Assembly (NCBI GenBank): GCA_023426225.1
Contig: JAFABD010000190.1
Span: forward strand, 1 to 7,927
Direction of reading: 5' to 3'
Source: Pseudomonadota bacterium
GTDB lineage: Bacteria > Pseudomonadota > Alphaproteobacteria > Sphingomonadales > Sphingomonadaceae
DNA: 7,927 nt
Position 1 is the first letter of the stretch; every line of letters begins with the position of its first letter. The notes below the pieces were generated by a model. That model saw nothing but the letters and a program-made list of their open reading frames with translations. It ran no database searches and was not told the origin of the DNA. Below, piece after piece: positions 1 to 7,894 of this stretch. The position numbers and the translations under genes were made by a program.

Positions 1-61
1 CGTGCCAGCGGCGGCGACGGGCGCCTGCCGGCGGCGATCGGGACGGAAGCAGGGGGGAACG

Positions 62-928
62 ATGGCAGGCTGGACGATCGGGATCATCGGCGGTTCGGGC
101 CTTTACGACGTCGAGGGCGTCGAGGACGGCAAATGGGTGGAGGTGACGAGCCCCTGGGGGATGCCGTCGGACCAATGCTATGTCGGGCGCGTCGGCCATG
201 CGCGCGTCGTGTTCCTGCCGCGCCACGGCCGCGGCCACCGGGTGAGCCCGTCCGACCTCAACGTGCGCGCCAATATCGACGTGCTCAAGCGGCTGGGCGT
301 CACCGACGTGCTCGCGATCTCGTCGGTCGGCAGCCTCGATGAGGCGCGGGCGCCGGGGACGTTCACGATCGTCGACCAGTTCATCGACCGCACCAAGGGG
401 CGGCCGTCGAGCTTTTTCGGATCGGGGATGGTCGCGCATGTCTCGATGGCGGACCCGGTGTGTCCGCGCCTTTCCGCGCTGGCGGCCGAGGCGGCGCGGG
501 CGGCGGGGGCGGAGACGCATGTCGGCGGCACCTATCTGGCGATGGAGGGGCCGCAATTTTCGACGCGTGCCGAGAGCCACCTCTATCGGAGTTGGGGCTG
601 CCATGTGATCGGGATGACCGCGATGCCCGAGGCCAAGCTCGCGCGCGAGGCCGAACTGCCCTATGCGCTGGTCGGGATGGTGACCGATTATGACTGCTGG
701 CGCGAGGAGGGCGAGGCGGTCGACGTCGCGCAGGTGATCGCCCAGCTTTCGGACAATGCCGGCAAGGCGCGGCGGCTGGTGATGCACCTGTTGGGCAACC
801 TGCCGGCGGAGCGCCCGGCGAGCCCGATCGACACCTGCCTCGACGCCGCGCTGATTACCGCGCCCGGCGTGCGCGACCCCGACCTGCTCGACAAGCTCGA
901 CGCCGTTGCGGGGCGCGTGATCGGCTGA
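62..928 (+). CDS. mtnP: S-methyl-5'-thioadenosine phosphorylase
   Basis: This enzyme splits 5'-methylthioadenosine with phosphate into adenine and 5-methylthioribose-1-phosphate, the entry to methionine salvage in the cytoplasm. The 288-residue protein has the usual length of the PNP/MTAP family. Visible signatures are the N-terminal phosphate loop GIIGGSGLYD (residues 7-16), RHGRGHR (54-60), the substrate-binding block MEGPQFSTRAES (161-172), GMTAMPEAKLA (184-194) and TDYDCW (208-213); the two Asp of the last motif (209, 211) mark purine specificity as in human MTAP. The ATG at 62 is chosen because a purine-rich Shine-Dalgarno (AGGGGGGAA, 51-59) lies just before it and the protein then begins like its homologues; the frame stays open upstream but that part looks non-coding. 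Whatever precedes it is cut off by the window edge. It converges on the PhnA-like gene 43 bases away. The family is secure; 6-oxopurine specificity is less likely because of the DYD motif. Confidence 0.95.
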   Translation: MAGWTIGIIGGSGLYDVEGVEDGKWVEVTSPWGMPSDQCYVGRVGHARVVFLPRHGRGHRVSPSDLNVRANIDVLKRLGVTDVLAISSVGSLDEARAPGTFTIVDQFIDRTKGRPSSFFGSGMVAHVSMADPVCPRLSALAAEAARAAGAETHVGGTYLAMEGPQFSTRAESHLYRSWGCHVIGMTAMPEAKLAREAELPYALVGMVTDYDCWREEGEAVDVAQVIAQLSDNAGKARRLVMHLLGNLPAERPASPIDTCLDAALITAPGVRDPDLLDKLDAVAGRVIG

Positions 929-935
929 ACCGCGG

Positions 936-961
936 CCGGGCGGGGCGCGGCCCCGTCCCGG
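936..961. terminator. GC-rich hairpin between convergent mtnP and phnA-like gene
   Basis: Arms CCGGGCGGGG (936-945) and CCCCGTCCCGG (951-961) can pair over 10 base pairs with one bulged T (956) and a five-base loop. It begins 7 bases after the mtnP stop and ends 10 bases before the end of the convergent gene. There is no T-run on either side, so it is not a classic intrinsic terminator; a two-way, possibly Rho-assisted stop or an mRNA 3'-end stabiliser is the inference. Confidence 0.45.
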
Positions 962-971
962 TGGCGGCGGA

Positions 972-1277
972 TCAGCGCTTGCGCACGAACTCGGCGCGCA
1001 GCACCAGGCCCTTGATGCCGTCGAAACGGCAATCGATCTCCTGCGGGTCGCCGGTGAGGCGGATCGACTTGATCGCGGTGCCGCGCTTGAGCGTCTGGCT
1101 GGTGCCCTTGACCTTCAGGTCCTTGATGAGCGTCACGCTGTCGCCGTCGGCGAGCAGGTTGCCCACCGCGTCGCGTACTTCGACGCCGTCGGCGGCGGGC
1201 GCATCGGCCTGGGGCTTCGCCTGCGAGGCGGGCACCCATTCGCCGCTCGCTTCGTCATAGATATACTCTTCGTCCAT
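972..1277 (-). CDS. PhnA-domain (YjdM-like) protein lacking the zinc ribbon
   Basis: A 101-residue cytoplasmic protein. Residues 32-101 match the C-terminal PhnA/YjdM domain closely: VRDAVGNLLADGDSVTLIKDLKVKG (34-58), then LKRGTAIKSIRL (63-74), IDCRFDGIKG (81-90) and a basic end. The family was named after a phosphonate operon, but the protein is not needed for C-P bond cleavage and its molecular role is unclear, so 'alkylphosphonate utilization' would be a historical label only. The usual N-terminal CxxC zinc ribbon is absent: the first 30 residues (MDEEYIYDEASGEWVPASQ...) have no cysteine, and the only Cys is residue 83. The ATG at 1277 is preferred because the longer reading frame to 1379 would run through the acnA terminator and its extra residues look non-coding; no strong ribosome site is seen. 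The gene lies 121 bases downstream of acnA on the same strand but beyond a terminator, so its own promoter is likely; TTGACT on the minus strand (1319-1314) is a possible -35 without a clear -10. Confidence 0.85.
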   Translation of the reverse strand: MDEEYIYDEASGEWVPASQAKPQADAPAADGVEVRDAVGNLLADGDSVTLIKDLKVKGTSQTLKRGTAIKSIRLTGDPQEIDCRFDGIKGLVLRAEFVRKR

Positions 1278-1339
1278 GCGCGAGGCCCATGACGGGTCGC
1301 GCGGGACGGCGCCAGTCAAATCTTCACGACCGGGCAACG

Positions 1340-1369
1340 AAAAAGGGAGGACCGGACGGCCCTCCCTTT
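1340..1369 (-). terminator. Rho-independent terminator of acnA
   Basis: On the minus strand, perfect 9-base arms AAAGGGAGG (1369-1361) and CCTCCCTTT (1350-1342) enclose a 10-base loop in which two more pairs can form. The 3' arm runs into five consecutive T (1344-1340). The stem starts 29 bases after the acnA stop codon. This is a textbook intrinsic terminator and should separate acnA from the PhnA-like gene behind it. Confidence 0.88.
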
Positions 1370-1398
1370 CGCAGTTCACGCTGACGGGTCAGTCCCGA

Positions 1399-4071
<2,673 letters not shown>

Positions 4072-4196
4072 GGGGCTGGGGTTCCTTCCCTTGTTGTGCC
4101 CAGCACGGGCGGCTCGGGGAGGCGGGTCCTGCCAGCCGCGTGCCCTTCCGGGGAAAGGCCCGTTGCCGCAGCTCCCCGCGCGGGCGCGCCAGTGCT

Positions 4197-4213
4197 GCGA
4201 ATGCGAGATTCGC
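4197..4213. promoter_or_regulatory. Inverted repeat, possible operator upstream of acnA
   Basis: Perfect 6-base arms GCGAAT (4197-4202) and ATTCGC (4208-4213) flank a 5-base centre GCGAG. It is the AT-richest symmetric element in a GC-rich gap and lies about 125 bases upstream of the acnA start, a place where a repressor or activator of acnA could bind. The binding protein is not identifiable from the sequence; Fe-S or iron regulators are plausible for an aconitase gene, but the site does not match a consensus I can name. Confidence 0.25.
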
Positions 4214-4401
4214 GAAGGGCCTTAGCGTGCCCGGACCCATAGGGGAAGTGCCCGGGAAGATGCGTATCCCGCTTTGCGCAGGCGATTTGCCCCGCGACGG
4301 CCGCCGTCCGGCGTTGTCAGGGCCTCCGCACCGGCCAGCGGCCGCCGCCGGTCCGAGCCCGTCGCACGACGGAAGCGGCGCGACGGGGCGTGTTCCCCCT
4401 T

Positions 4402-4426
4402 GGAACGCGGGCGGCGCGGGGCCATT
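4402..4426 (+). promoter_or_regulatory. Candidate EcfG-type promoter of sodC
   Basis: GGAAC (4402-4406), then 16 bases, then CATT (4423-4426). The alphaproteobacterial general-stress sigma factor EcfG recognises GGAAC-N16/17-CGTT, so this matches 8 of 9 positions. The -10 end lies 34 bases before the sodC ATG, a normal leader length. GGAAC is also the right arm of a dyad with GTTCC (4392-4396). A sigma-70 reading (TTGGAA at 4400, CATTAC at 4423) is possible but weaker. Confidence 0.38.
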
Positions 4427-4460
4427 ACAGGGGCGAATTTGCGTGACGGGAGAAAATGCC

Positions 4461-5000
4461 ATGATGGGGATCAAAGTCGCAGCCCTGGCGGCGGGGGTGG
4501 CACTGGTGGCGCTGGGCGGTTGCGCCTCGCCGCAGAAGACCGCGCGCTACATGGCCAGCCATGCACGTGCGCAGGCCGACATCAAGGATGCCGAGGGCCG
4601 CGACGTCGGCAAGGCGGTGGCCGAGGAGATCGACGGCATCGTCCGCGTGATCGTGGATGTGAAGGGGATGCCCGTCGGCGTGCACGGCACGCACATCCAC
4701 GCGATCGGCCAGTGCACGCCCCCCGATTTCGCGAGTGCCGGCGGGCACTGGAACCCCGGCCAGCGCCAGCACGGCAAGGACAATCCCGCGGGCTCGCACG
4801 CCGGCGATCTGCCCAACCTGAAGGTCAAGCCCGACGGCAGCGATCACATTACCTTCACCCTGCCGGCGGGCAGCTTTGCGCAGTTGATGGACGGCGACGG
4901 ATCGGCGCTGGTCGTCCATGCCGATCCCGACGACTACAAGACCGATCCGTCGGGCAATTCGGGCAAGCGCATCGCCTGCGGCGTGTTCGTGCCGGCCTGA
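4461..5000 (+). CDS. sodC: Cu/Zn superoxide dismutase, predicted lipoprotein
   Basis: SodC converts superoxide to oxygen and hydrogen peroxide outside the cytoplasm. The 179-residue precursor starts with a short basic N-terminus, a hydrophobic stretch (6-18) and a lipobox LGGC with Cys21 as the lipidation site, so the enzyme is probably membrane-anchored, facing the periplasm (Ala at +2 suggests the outer membrane by the E. coli rule). Metal ligands are all visible: His78 and His80 (HGTHIH, 75-80) and His153 for copper, His96 (GGHWNP) bridging, His104, His113 and Asp116 (SHAGD) for zinc. The structural disulfide pair Cys85/Cys173 and the guiding Arg170 (GKRIACGVF) are present. One oddity is Thr77 where the signature normally has Phe (HGFHxH). 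The start is set by a Shine-Dalgarno GGGAG (4448-4452) eight bases before the ATG; the next codon is also ATG, so 4464 is an alternative. It stands alone, divergent from acnA and convergent with the PilZ gene. Confidence 0.95.
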   Translation: MMGIKVAALAAGVALVALGGCASPQKTARYMASHARAQADIKDAEGRDVGKAVAEEIDGIVRVIVDVKGMPVGVHGTHIHAIGQCTPPDFASAGGHWNPGQRQHGKDNPAGSHAGDLPNLKVKPDGSDHITFTLPAGSFAQLMDGDGSALVVHADPDDYKTDPSGNSGKRIACGVFVPA

Positions 5001-5007
5001 ATCGGCG

Positions 5008-5032
5008 CGCGCCGGGACGGCGCGGCCCGGCG
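5008..5032. terminator. GC-rich hairpins between convergent sodC and PilZ gene
   Basis: The 36-base gap contains two overlapping, mutually exclusive stems: CGCGCCG/CGGCGCG (5008-5014 with 5018-5024, three-base loop) and CGCCGGG/CCCGGCG (5010-5016 with 5026-5032, nine-base loop). Neither is followed by a T-run. The position between two converging stop codons suggests a shared transcription stop; in DNA this rich in GC, chance pairing cannot be excluded. Confidence 0.35.
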
Positions 5033-5036
5033 GGCT

Positions 5037-5393
5037 TCAGATATGCTCGATATTGCCGTCGGGGCGGGCAAGATCGCTCCACGCCCCGAGCTGGGCCAGT
5101 TCCGCCGGCTCGAGCGGTGCGGCGAAGCGGCAGCCGGCGTGATCGTCCTCGGTCCACACGACCACGGCGGCGCGGACGATCAGCCCGGGCAGGACGAGCA
5201 CGAGCGGCTCGCCGCGCTGGAACCGGGCAAAGGCCTGGATGCGGCAGCCATTGGCCGAAAGGTCGTGGATCCGCGCGATCGAGCGCGCGACTTCGCCCGA
5301 CGCGCGGCCGAGAAAGGCGACCTCGGCGCGCGCGCCGTCGCGGCGGTCGAACGCACTGGGCGGGCTGGGCGGACGGTCCTGGGCCGAAAACAT
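5037..5393 (-). CDS. PilZ-domain protein, probable c-di-GMP receptor
   Basis: A 118-residue soluble protein that is essentially one PilZ domain. Both c-di-GMP-binding signatures are intact: RxxxR at Arg18-Arg22 (FDRRDGARAEV) and DxSxxG at Asp44-Gly49 (HDLSANGC). The following strands (PLVLVLPGLIVRAAVVVW, about 63-80, and HAGCRFAAPL, 85-94) complete the typical beta barrel. PilZ proteins relay c-di-GMP levels to motility, exopolysaccharide or enzyme partners; which partner applies here is unknown. The start at 5393 is chosen because a perfect AGGAGG (minus strand, 5409-5404) lies 10 bases upstream; an in-frame ATG at 5417 would place that site inside the gene. The frame happens to remain open far upstream through the transporter gene, which is an artefact. 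It lies 86 bases behind the MFS gene on the same strand with no obvious terminator between, so co-transcription is possible. Confidence 0.88.
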   Translation of the reverse strand: MFSAQDRPPSPPSAFDRRDGARAEVAFLGRASGEVARSIARIHDLSANGCRIQAFARFQRGEPLVLVLPGLIVRAAVVVWTEDDHAGCRFAAPLEPAELAQLGAWSDLARPDGNIEHI

Positions 5394-5479
5394 GCGATCG
5401 AAGCCTCCTGAACCCATTGTAGGGCGAAGGCCGTGAACGATTGGTTTTCGCGCCGCAAAGCGTCCGCCCGGCGTCGCGG

Positions 5480-7039
5480 TCAGAGCGGCTCGCCCGCCGC
5501 CCGCGCGCGCGCTTCGCGGGTGGCTTCGGCGCGCGGCACCAGCCGGCAGGCCGCGATCGCCGCGATCAGCGCGACCGGAACGCTGGGCGTCAGCCACAGG
5601 ATGCCGGTGGCGATGCTGTCCGTCTGGTCGGCGATGCGTCCGGCAAGATACGGCCCGAGCGACAGGCCGATCAGCGTCGTGCCGATGAAGAAGGCGCCGG
5701 TCGCCGCGCCGCGCATCCGCGGCAGCACCAGTTCCTGCGTCGCCGCGGCGGCCGCGCCCAGCGCCGCGCTCGACACGAACTGGCACACGGGCAGCATCGC
5801 ATAGAAGAGCGTCGCCTGATCGGTGGTGAAGGCGAGCACGAGTGGCGGCACCGGTGCGACCGAGCCGAACAGCACGACGAACAGGCGGCCCGCGGCGTGG
5901 CGCTGGCGCAGCCGGTCGGCGACGATCCCGCCGAGCGAGACGCCGAGGAATCCCGCCACCATCGCCGGGGCGCCGATCAGCAGACCCGCCTCGCGGCTGG
6001 TCGCGGCGAAGGCGTGTGCGGCATGGCTCGGCGCGAGATAGGCGACCGCATAGGCCATGAACGAATTGAGGCCGTAAGCGAGGATCACGAGCAGAAAGGC
6101 CGGGGTGCCGATGGTGAGCGCAAAGGCGGGTGCGTCGCGCCGGCGCAACGCCGATCCCCACGACCATACGGCATAGGCGCCGATCCCCACGGCCAGCCAC
6201 TGATGCGGCGGTTCGCCGATCCGCAGCAGCGCCCAGACCGCGGCGGCAATCAGCGCGAGCGCGGCCAGATTGCTCGCGAGCGTGCGGTTGCGCGCGGCGC
6301 CGATCAGCGTGAAGGGCGGCACGATCGTCAGCAGTTCCTCGAAAAAGCCGCGGAACGGCGCAGGGCTGGGCGGGGCGATCAGTCCGTCTGCCTGGCCGCG
6401 CTGCGGCTCGCGGAGCGTCGCCACCCAGAGCGCGAGCAGCAGGCCCGGCAGCCCGACGGCGAGGAATGCGGCCTGCCAGCCGGCGAGGCCGAGCGGCGCG
6501 GTCGCGGCGACGGGCCAGGCGGCATTCCACCGATCGACGATCAGCCCGCCCAGGAACAGCGAGAATCCGCCGCCGATATAGATGCCGCTGGAATAGAGCG
6601 CGAGCGCGGTGGCGCGGCGGCGGCGGGGGAACCAGTCGGAGAGCAGCGAATAGGCGGCGGGGCCGGCGCTCGCCTCGCCGATGCCAACGCCGATGCGTGC
6701 GGCGCCCAGTTGAAGTCCGGTGCGCGCGAAGCCCGAGACGGCGGTCATCGCCGACCAGAGCGCCAGCCCCAGCGTGAGCAGCCGCACGCGATGCCAACTG
6801 TCGGCCAGCCGCCCGAGCGGGATGCCGAACAGCGCGTAGAACACGCCAAAGGCGGTGCCGTAGAGGAAGCCGATATCGGCATGGCTAAGCCCCAGGTCGC
6901 GCCGTATGTGCGGCGCGAGGATCGTCAGCACCTGTCGGTCGATGAAGTTGAGCGCATAGACCAGAAACAGCAGGAACAGAACGTACCAGGAATAGGGGGA
7001 TGTCTTCGCGACCGGCGGCGAATCGCCTGAAACTGCCAT
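5480..7039 (-). CDS. MFS transporter, spinster-like, probably 14 membrane segments
   Basis: A 519-residue inner-membrane secondary transporter of the major facilitator superfamily. Segment 1 carries the NFIDRQVLTIL signature (31-41) common in bacterial spinster-like members, and the loop between segments 2 and 3 holds motif A, GRLADSWHRVR (76-86); a second, weaker copy, GGIVADRLRQR (370-380), marks the C-terminal half. RIGVGIGEAS (115-124) resembles the segment-4 motif. I count about 14 hydrophobic segments, with two beyond the usual twelve at roughly 253-272 and 279-297, between the two six-helix bundles. The substrate cannot be read from sequence; homologues are often annotated only as MFS or sphingolipid-like transporters. 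The start at 7039 follows GGAGAGG (minus strand, 7049-7043) and gives a short polar N-terminus before segment 1. It is divergent from the phosphatase gene across 69 bases and precedes the PilZ gene. Confidence 0.9.
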   Translation of the reverse strand: MAVSGDSPPVAKTSPYSWYVLFLLFLVYALNFIDRQVLTILAPHIRRDLGLSHADIGFLYGTAFGVFYALFGIPLGRLADSWHRVRLLTLGLALWSAMTAVSGFARTGLQLGAARIGVGIGEASAGPAAYSLLSDWFPRRRRATALALYSSGIYIGGGFSLFLGGLIVDRWNAAWPVAATAPLGLAGWQAAFLAVGLPGLLLALWVATLREPQRGQADGLIAPPSPAPFRGFFEELLTIVPPFTLIGAARNRTLASNLAALALIAAAVWALLRIGEPPHQWLAVGIGAYAVWSWGSALRRRDAPAFALTIGTPAFLLVILAYGLNSFMAYAVAYLAPSHAAHAFAATSREAGLLIGAPAMVAGFLGVSLGGIVADRLRQRHAAGRLFVVLFGSVAPVPPLVLAFTTDQATLFYAMLPVCQFVSSAALGAAAAATQELVLPRMRGAATGAFFIGTTLIGLSLGPYLAGRIADQTDSIATGILWLTPSVPVALIAAIAACRLVPRAEATREARARAAGEPL

Positions 7040-7108
7040 TTTCCTCTCCGTCTTGTCGTTCTGACGATCAGGCTATCAACCGTACCGAATTTACGAAAGG
7101 GTGTTTGG
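7040..7108. promoter_or_regulatory. Divergent promoter region of MFS and phosphatase genes
   Basis: These 69 bases must hold the start signals of both genes unless the phosphatase is transcribed from further away. It is clearly more AT-rich than its surroundings. Toward the phosphatase, TTGTCG (7053-7058) and TATCAA (7074-7079) resemble -35 and -10 boxes but the spacer is only 15 bases. Toward the transporter, TTGATA (minus strand, 7079-7074) could be a -35 with no good -10. An imperfect dyad CTGACGATCAG (7061-7071) lies between and could be an operator. Ribosome sites for both genes lie at the two ends. Confidence 0.5.
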
Positions 7109-7582
7109 ATGGCAGCAATCGAATCTCCGCGGCGGTTCCTGTTCGTATGCCTGGGCAATATCTGCCGCTCGCCGCTGGCCGAGGCGGCCTTCCGGGCGGC
7201 GGCAACTGCGGCGGGGATGGAGGTCGAGGTCGATTCGGCGGGCACCGGCGCGTGGCATGTGGGCAACCCGCCCGATCGGCGCGCACAGGCGGTGGCGCGA
7301 CGTCACGGCATCGAGATCGGCGGCTATCGCGCCCGACAGGTGACGGCGGCCGACTTCGGCAGGTTCGACCAGATCCTTGCGCTCGATCCGCAGAACCTTG
7401 CCGATCTGCGCGCGTTGGCGCCCGCAGATGCGACGGCGACGCTGTCGTTGCTGATGGACCATGTCGCCGGGCGCGAAGGGAGCGGGGTGCGCGATCCCTA
7501 TTATGGCGATGCGGCCGATTTCGACATCGCCTGGGCCGACGTGGCGGCGGCGGCCGACGCGCTGGTGCGCCGTTTCGGCTGA
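7109..7582 (+). CDS. Low-molecular-weight protein tyrosine phosphatase
   Basis: A 157-residue cytoplasmic phosphatase of the LMW-PTP family, of normal length. The P-loop CLGNICRS (14-21) supplies the nucleophile Cys14, the phosphate-binding Arg20 and Ser21; the second cysteine Cys19 is also typical. The general acid is Asp129 in DPYYG (129-133). Ile18 occupies the place where protein-arginine phosphatases such as YwlE have Thr, which argues for phosphotyrosine rather than phosphoarginine. DSAGTGAWHVGNPPDRRA (42-59) is the usual substrate-loop region. In bacteria such enzymes often oppose tyrosine kinases of capsule and exopolysaccharide export, but no kinase or polysaccharide gene is in view, so the target is unknown. 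The ATG at 7109 is preceded by GAAAGGG (7095-7101) at normal spacing. The compact promoter gap shared with the transporter may allow joint regulation. Confidence 0.95.
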   Translation: MAAIESPRRFLFVCLGNICRSPLAEAAFRAAATAAGMEVEVDSAGTGAWHVGNPPDRRAQAVARRHGIEIGGYRARQVTAADFGRFDQILALDPQNLADLRALAPADATATLSLLMDHVAGREGSGVRDPYYGDAADFDIAWADVAAAADALVRRFG

Positions 7583-7586
7583 ACCG

Positions 7587-7615
7587 GGCAGGCGGCGGGC
7601 ACCCCGGCGTCTGCC
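7587..7615 (+). terminator. Hairpin after the phosphatase gene
   Basis: Arms GGCAGGCG (7587-7594) and CGTCTGCC (7608-7615) pair over eight positions including one G-T wobble, with a 13-base loop. The stem begins 4 bases after the phosphatase stop codon. No T-run follows, so it is at best a weak or Rho-assisted stop, or an mRNA stabiliser ahead of the next gene. Confidence 0.3.
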
Positions 7616-7678
7616 GTGCGTTCGCCTTCCGGACAGCCTGGTGCCGGTCCGGCAACCGGGACGACGGAGATGGACGAC

Positions 7679-7894
7679 ATGGCAGGCGAAGAACATCTCG
7701 ACCCGGAGCGACGCCCGCCGACACGGCGACTGGGCAAGGTCGCCGCGCTGGCGGCGATCGTGGTGGCGATCATCATCGTCACGATCTTTGTCGGGTTCAA
7801 CACCAACCACGCGCTGCAGATGGAGCGCGAGGGGCCGGTGCCCGACAATGGCGCGCGCGCCGGCGGCCCGGGGGGCGAGGCGGCCCCGCGCTAG
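7679..7894 (+). CDS. Small single-pass membrane protein, unknown function
   Basis: I do not recognise a family. The 71-residue product has a charged, Pro/Arg-rich N-terminus (MAGEEHLDPERRPPTRRLGK), one hydrophobic segment (about 21-40, VAALAAIVVAIIIVTIFVGF) and a polar tail rich in Gly, Pro and Ala (51-71). The arginines before the segment and fewer positive charges after it suggest the N-terminus is cytoplasmic and the tail periplasmic. The ATG at 7679 is preferred because GGAG (7666-7669) lies nine bases before it; an in-frame ATG at 7670 touches that GGAG and is less likely, and upstream residues look non-coding. It follows the phosphatase by 96 bases on the same strand, so co-transcription is possible if the hairpin at 7587-7615 does not stop transcription. 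That it is a real gene rests on the ribosome site, the clear membrane segment and position; the tail is low-complexity. Confidence 0.68.
   Translation: MAGEEHLDPERRPPTRRLGKVAALAAIVVAIIIVTIFVGFNTNHALQMEREGPVPDNGARAGGPGGEAAPR

Larger units (their letters stand above)
4072..4460. other. Divergent acnA-sodC intergenic region
   Basis: These 389 bases separate the starts of acnA (left, minus) and sodC (right, plus). The reading frames crossing it have no family signature or ribosome site and look like chance openings in GC-rich DNA. It carries the acnA Shine-Dalgarno (about 4083-4091), an inverted repeat GCGAAT-N5-ATTCGC (4197-4213), a near-palindrome GACGGC-c-GCCGTC (4296-4308) that may be chance in such sequence, and a dyad plus candidate promoter before sodC (4388-4428). 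I could not find a convincing sigma-70 promoter for acnA, so its transcription start is unplaced. No hairpin resembling a known riboswitch was recognised. Confidence 0.7.

Noticed and set aside
2..61. A 20-residue N-terminal extension of MtnP from a GTG at position 2.
   Set aside because: The translated stretch is Arg/Gly-rich and unlike the family's N-terminus; the Shine-Dalgarno at 51-59 points to the ATG at 62.
4296..4308. Near-palindrome GACGGC-c-GCCGTC in the acnA-sodC gap.
   Set aside because: It is made of GC-rich triplets common in this sequence and has no positional link to a recognisable promoter.
4140..4460. An N-terminal extension of SodC of about 107 residues.
   Set aside because: The extension has no family similarity, while the ATG at 4461 has a ribosome site and is followed directly by a lipoprotein signal peptide.
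5037..6797. PilZ domain as the C-terminal end of a 586-residue fusion protein.
   Set aside because: The upstream part is an Arg/Ala-rich out-of-frame reading of the MFS gene. The PilZ gene has its own ATG with a perfect AGGAGG ahead of it.
5441..7030. A 529-codon open frame on the plus strand antisense to the MFS gene.
   Set aside because: It is an Arg/Gln/Glu-rich low-complexity translation with no motif, covering the transporter frame that has clear membrane segments and MFS motifs.
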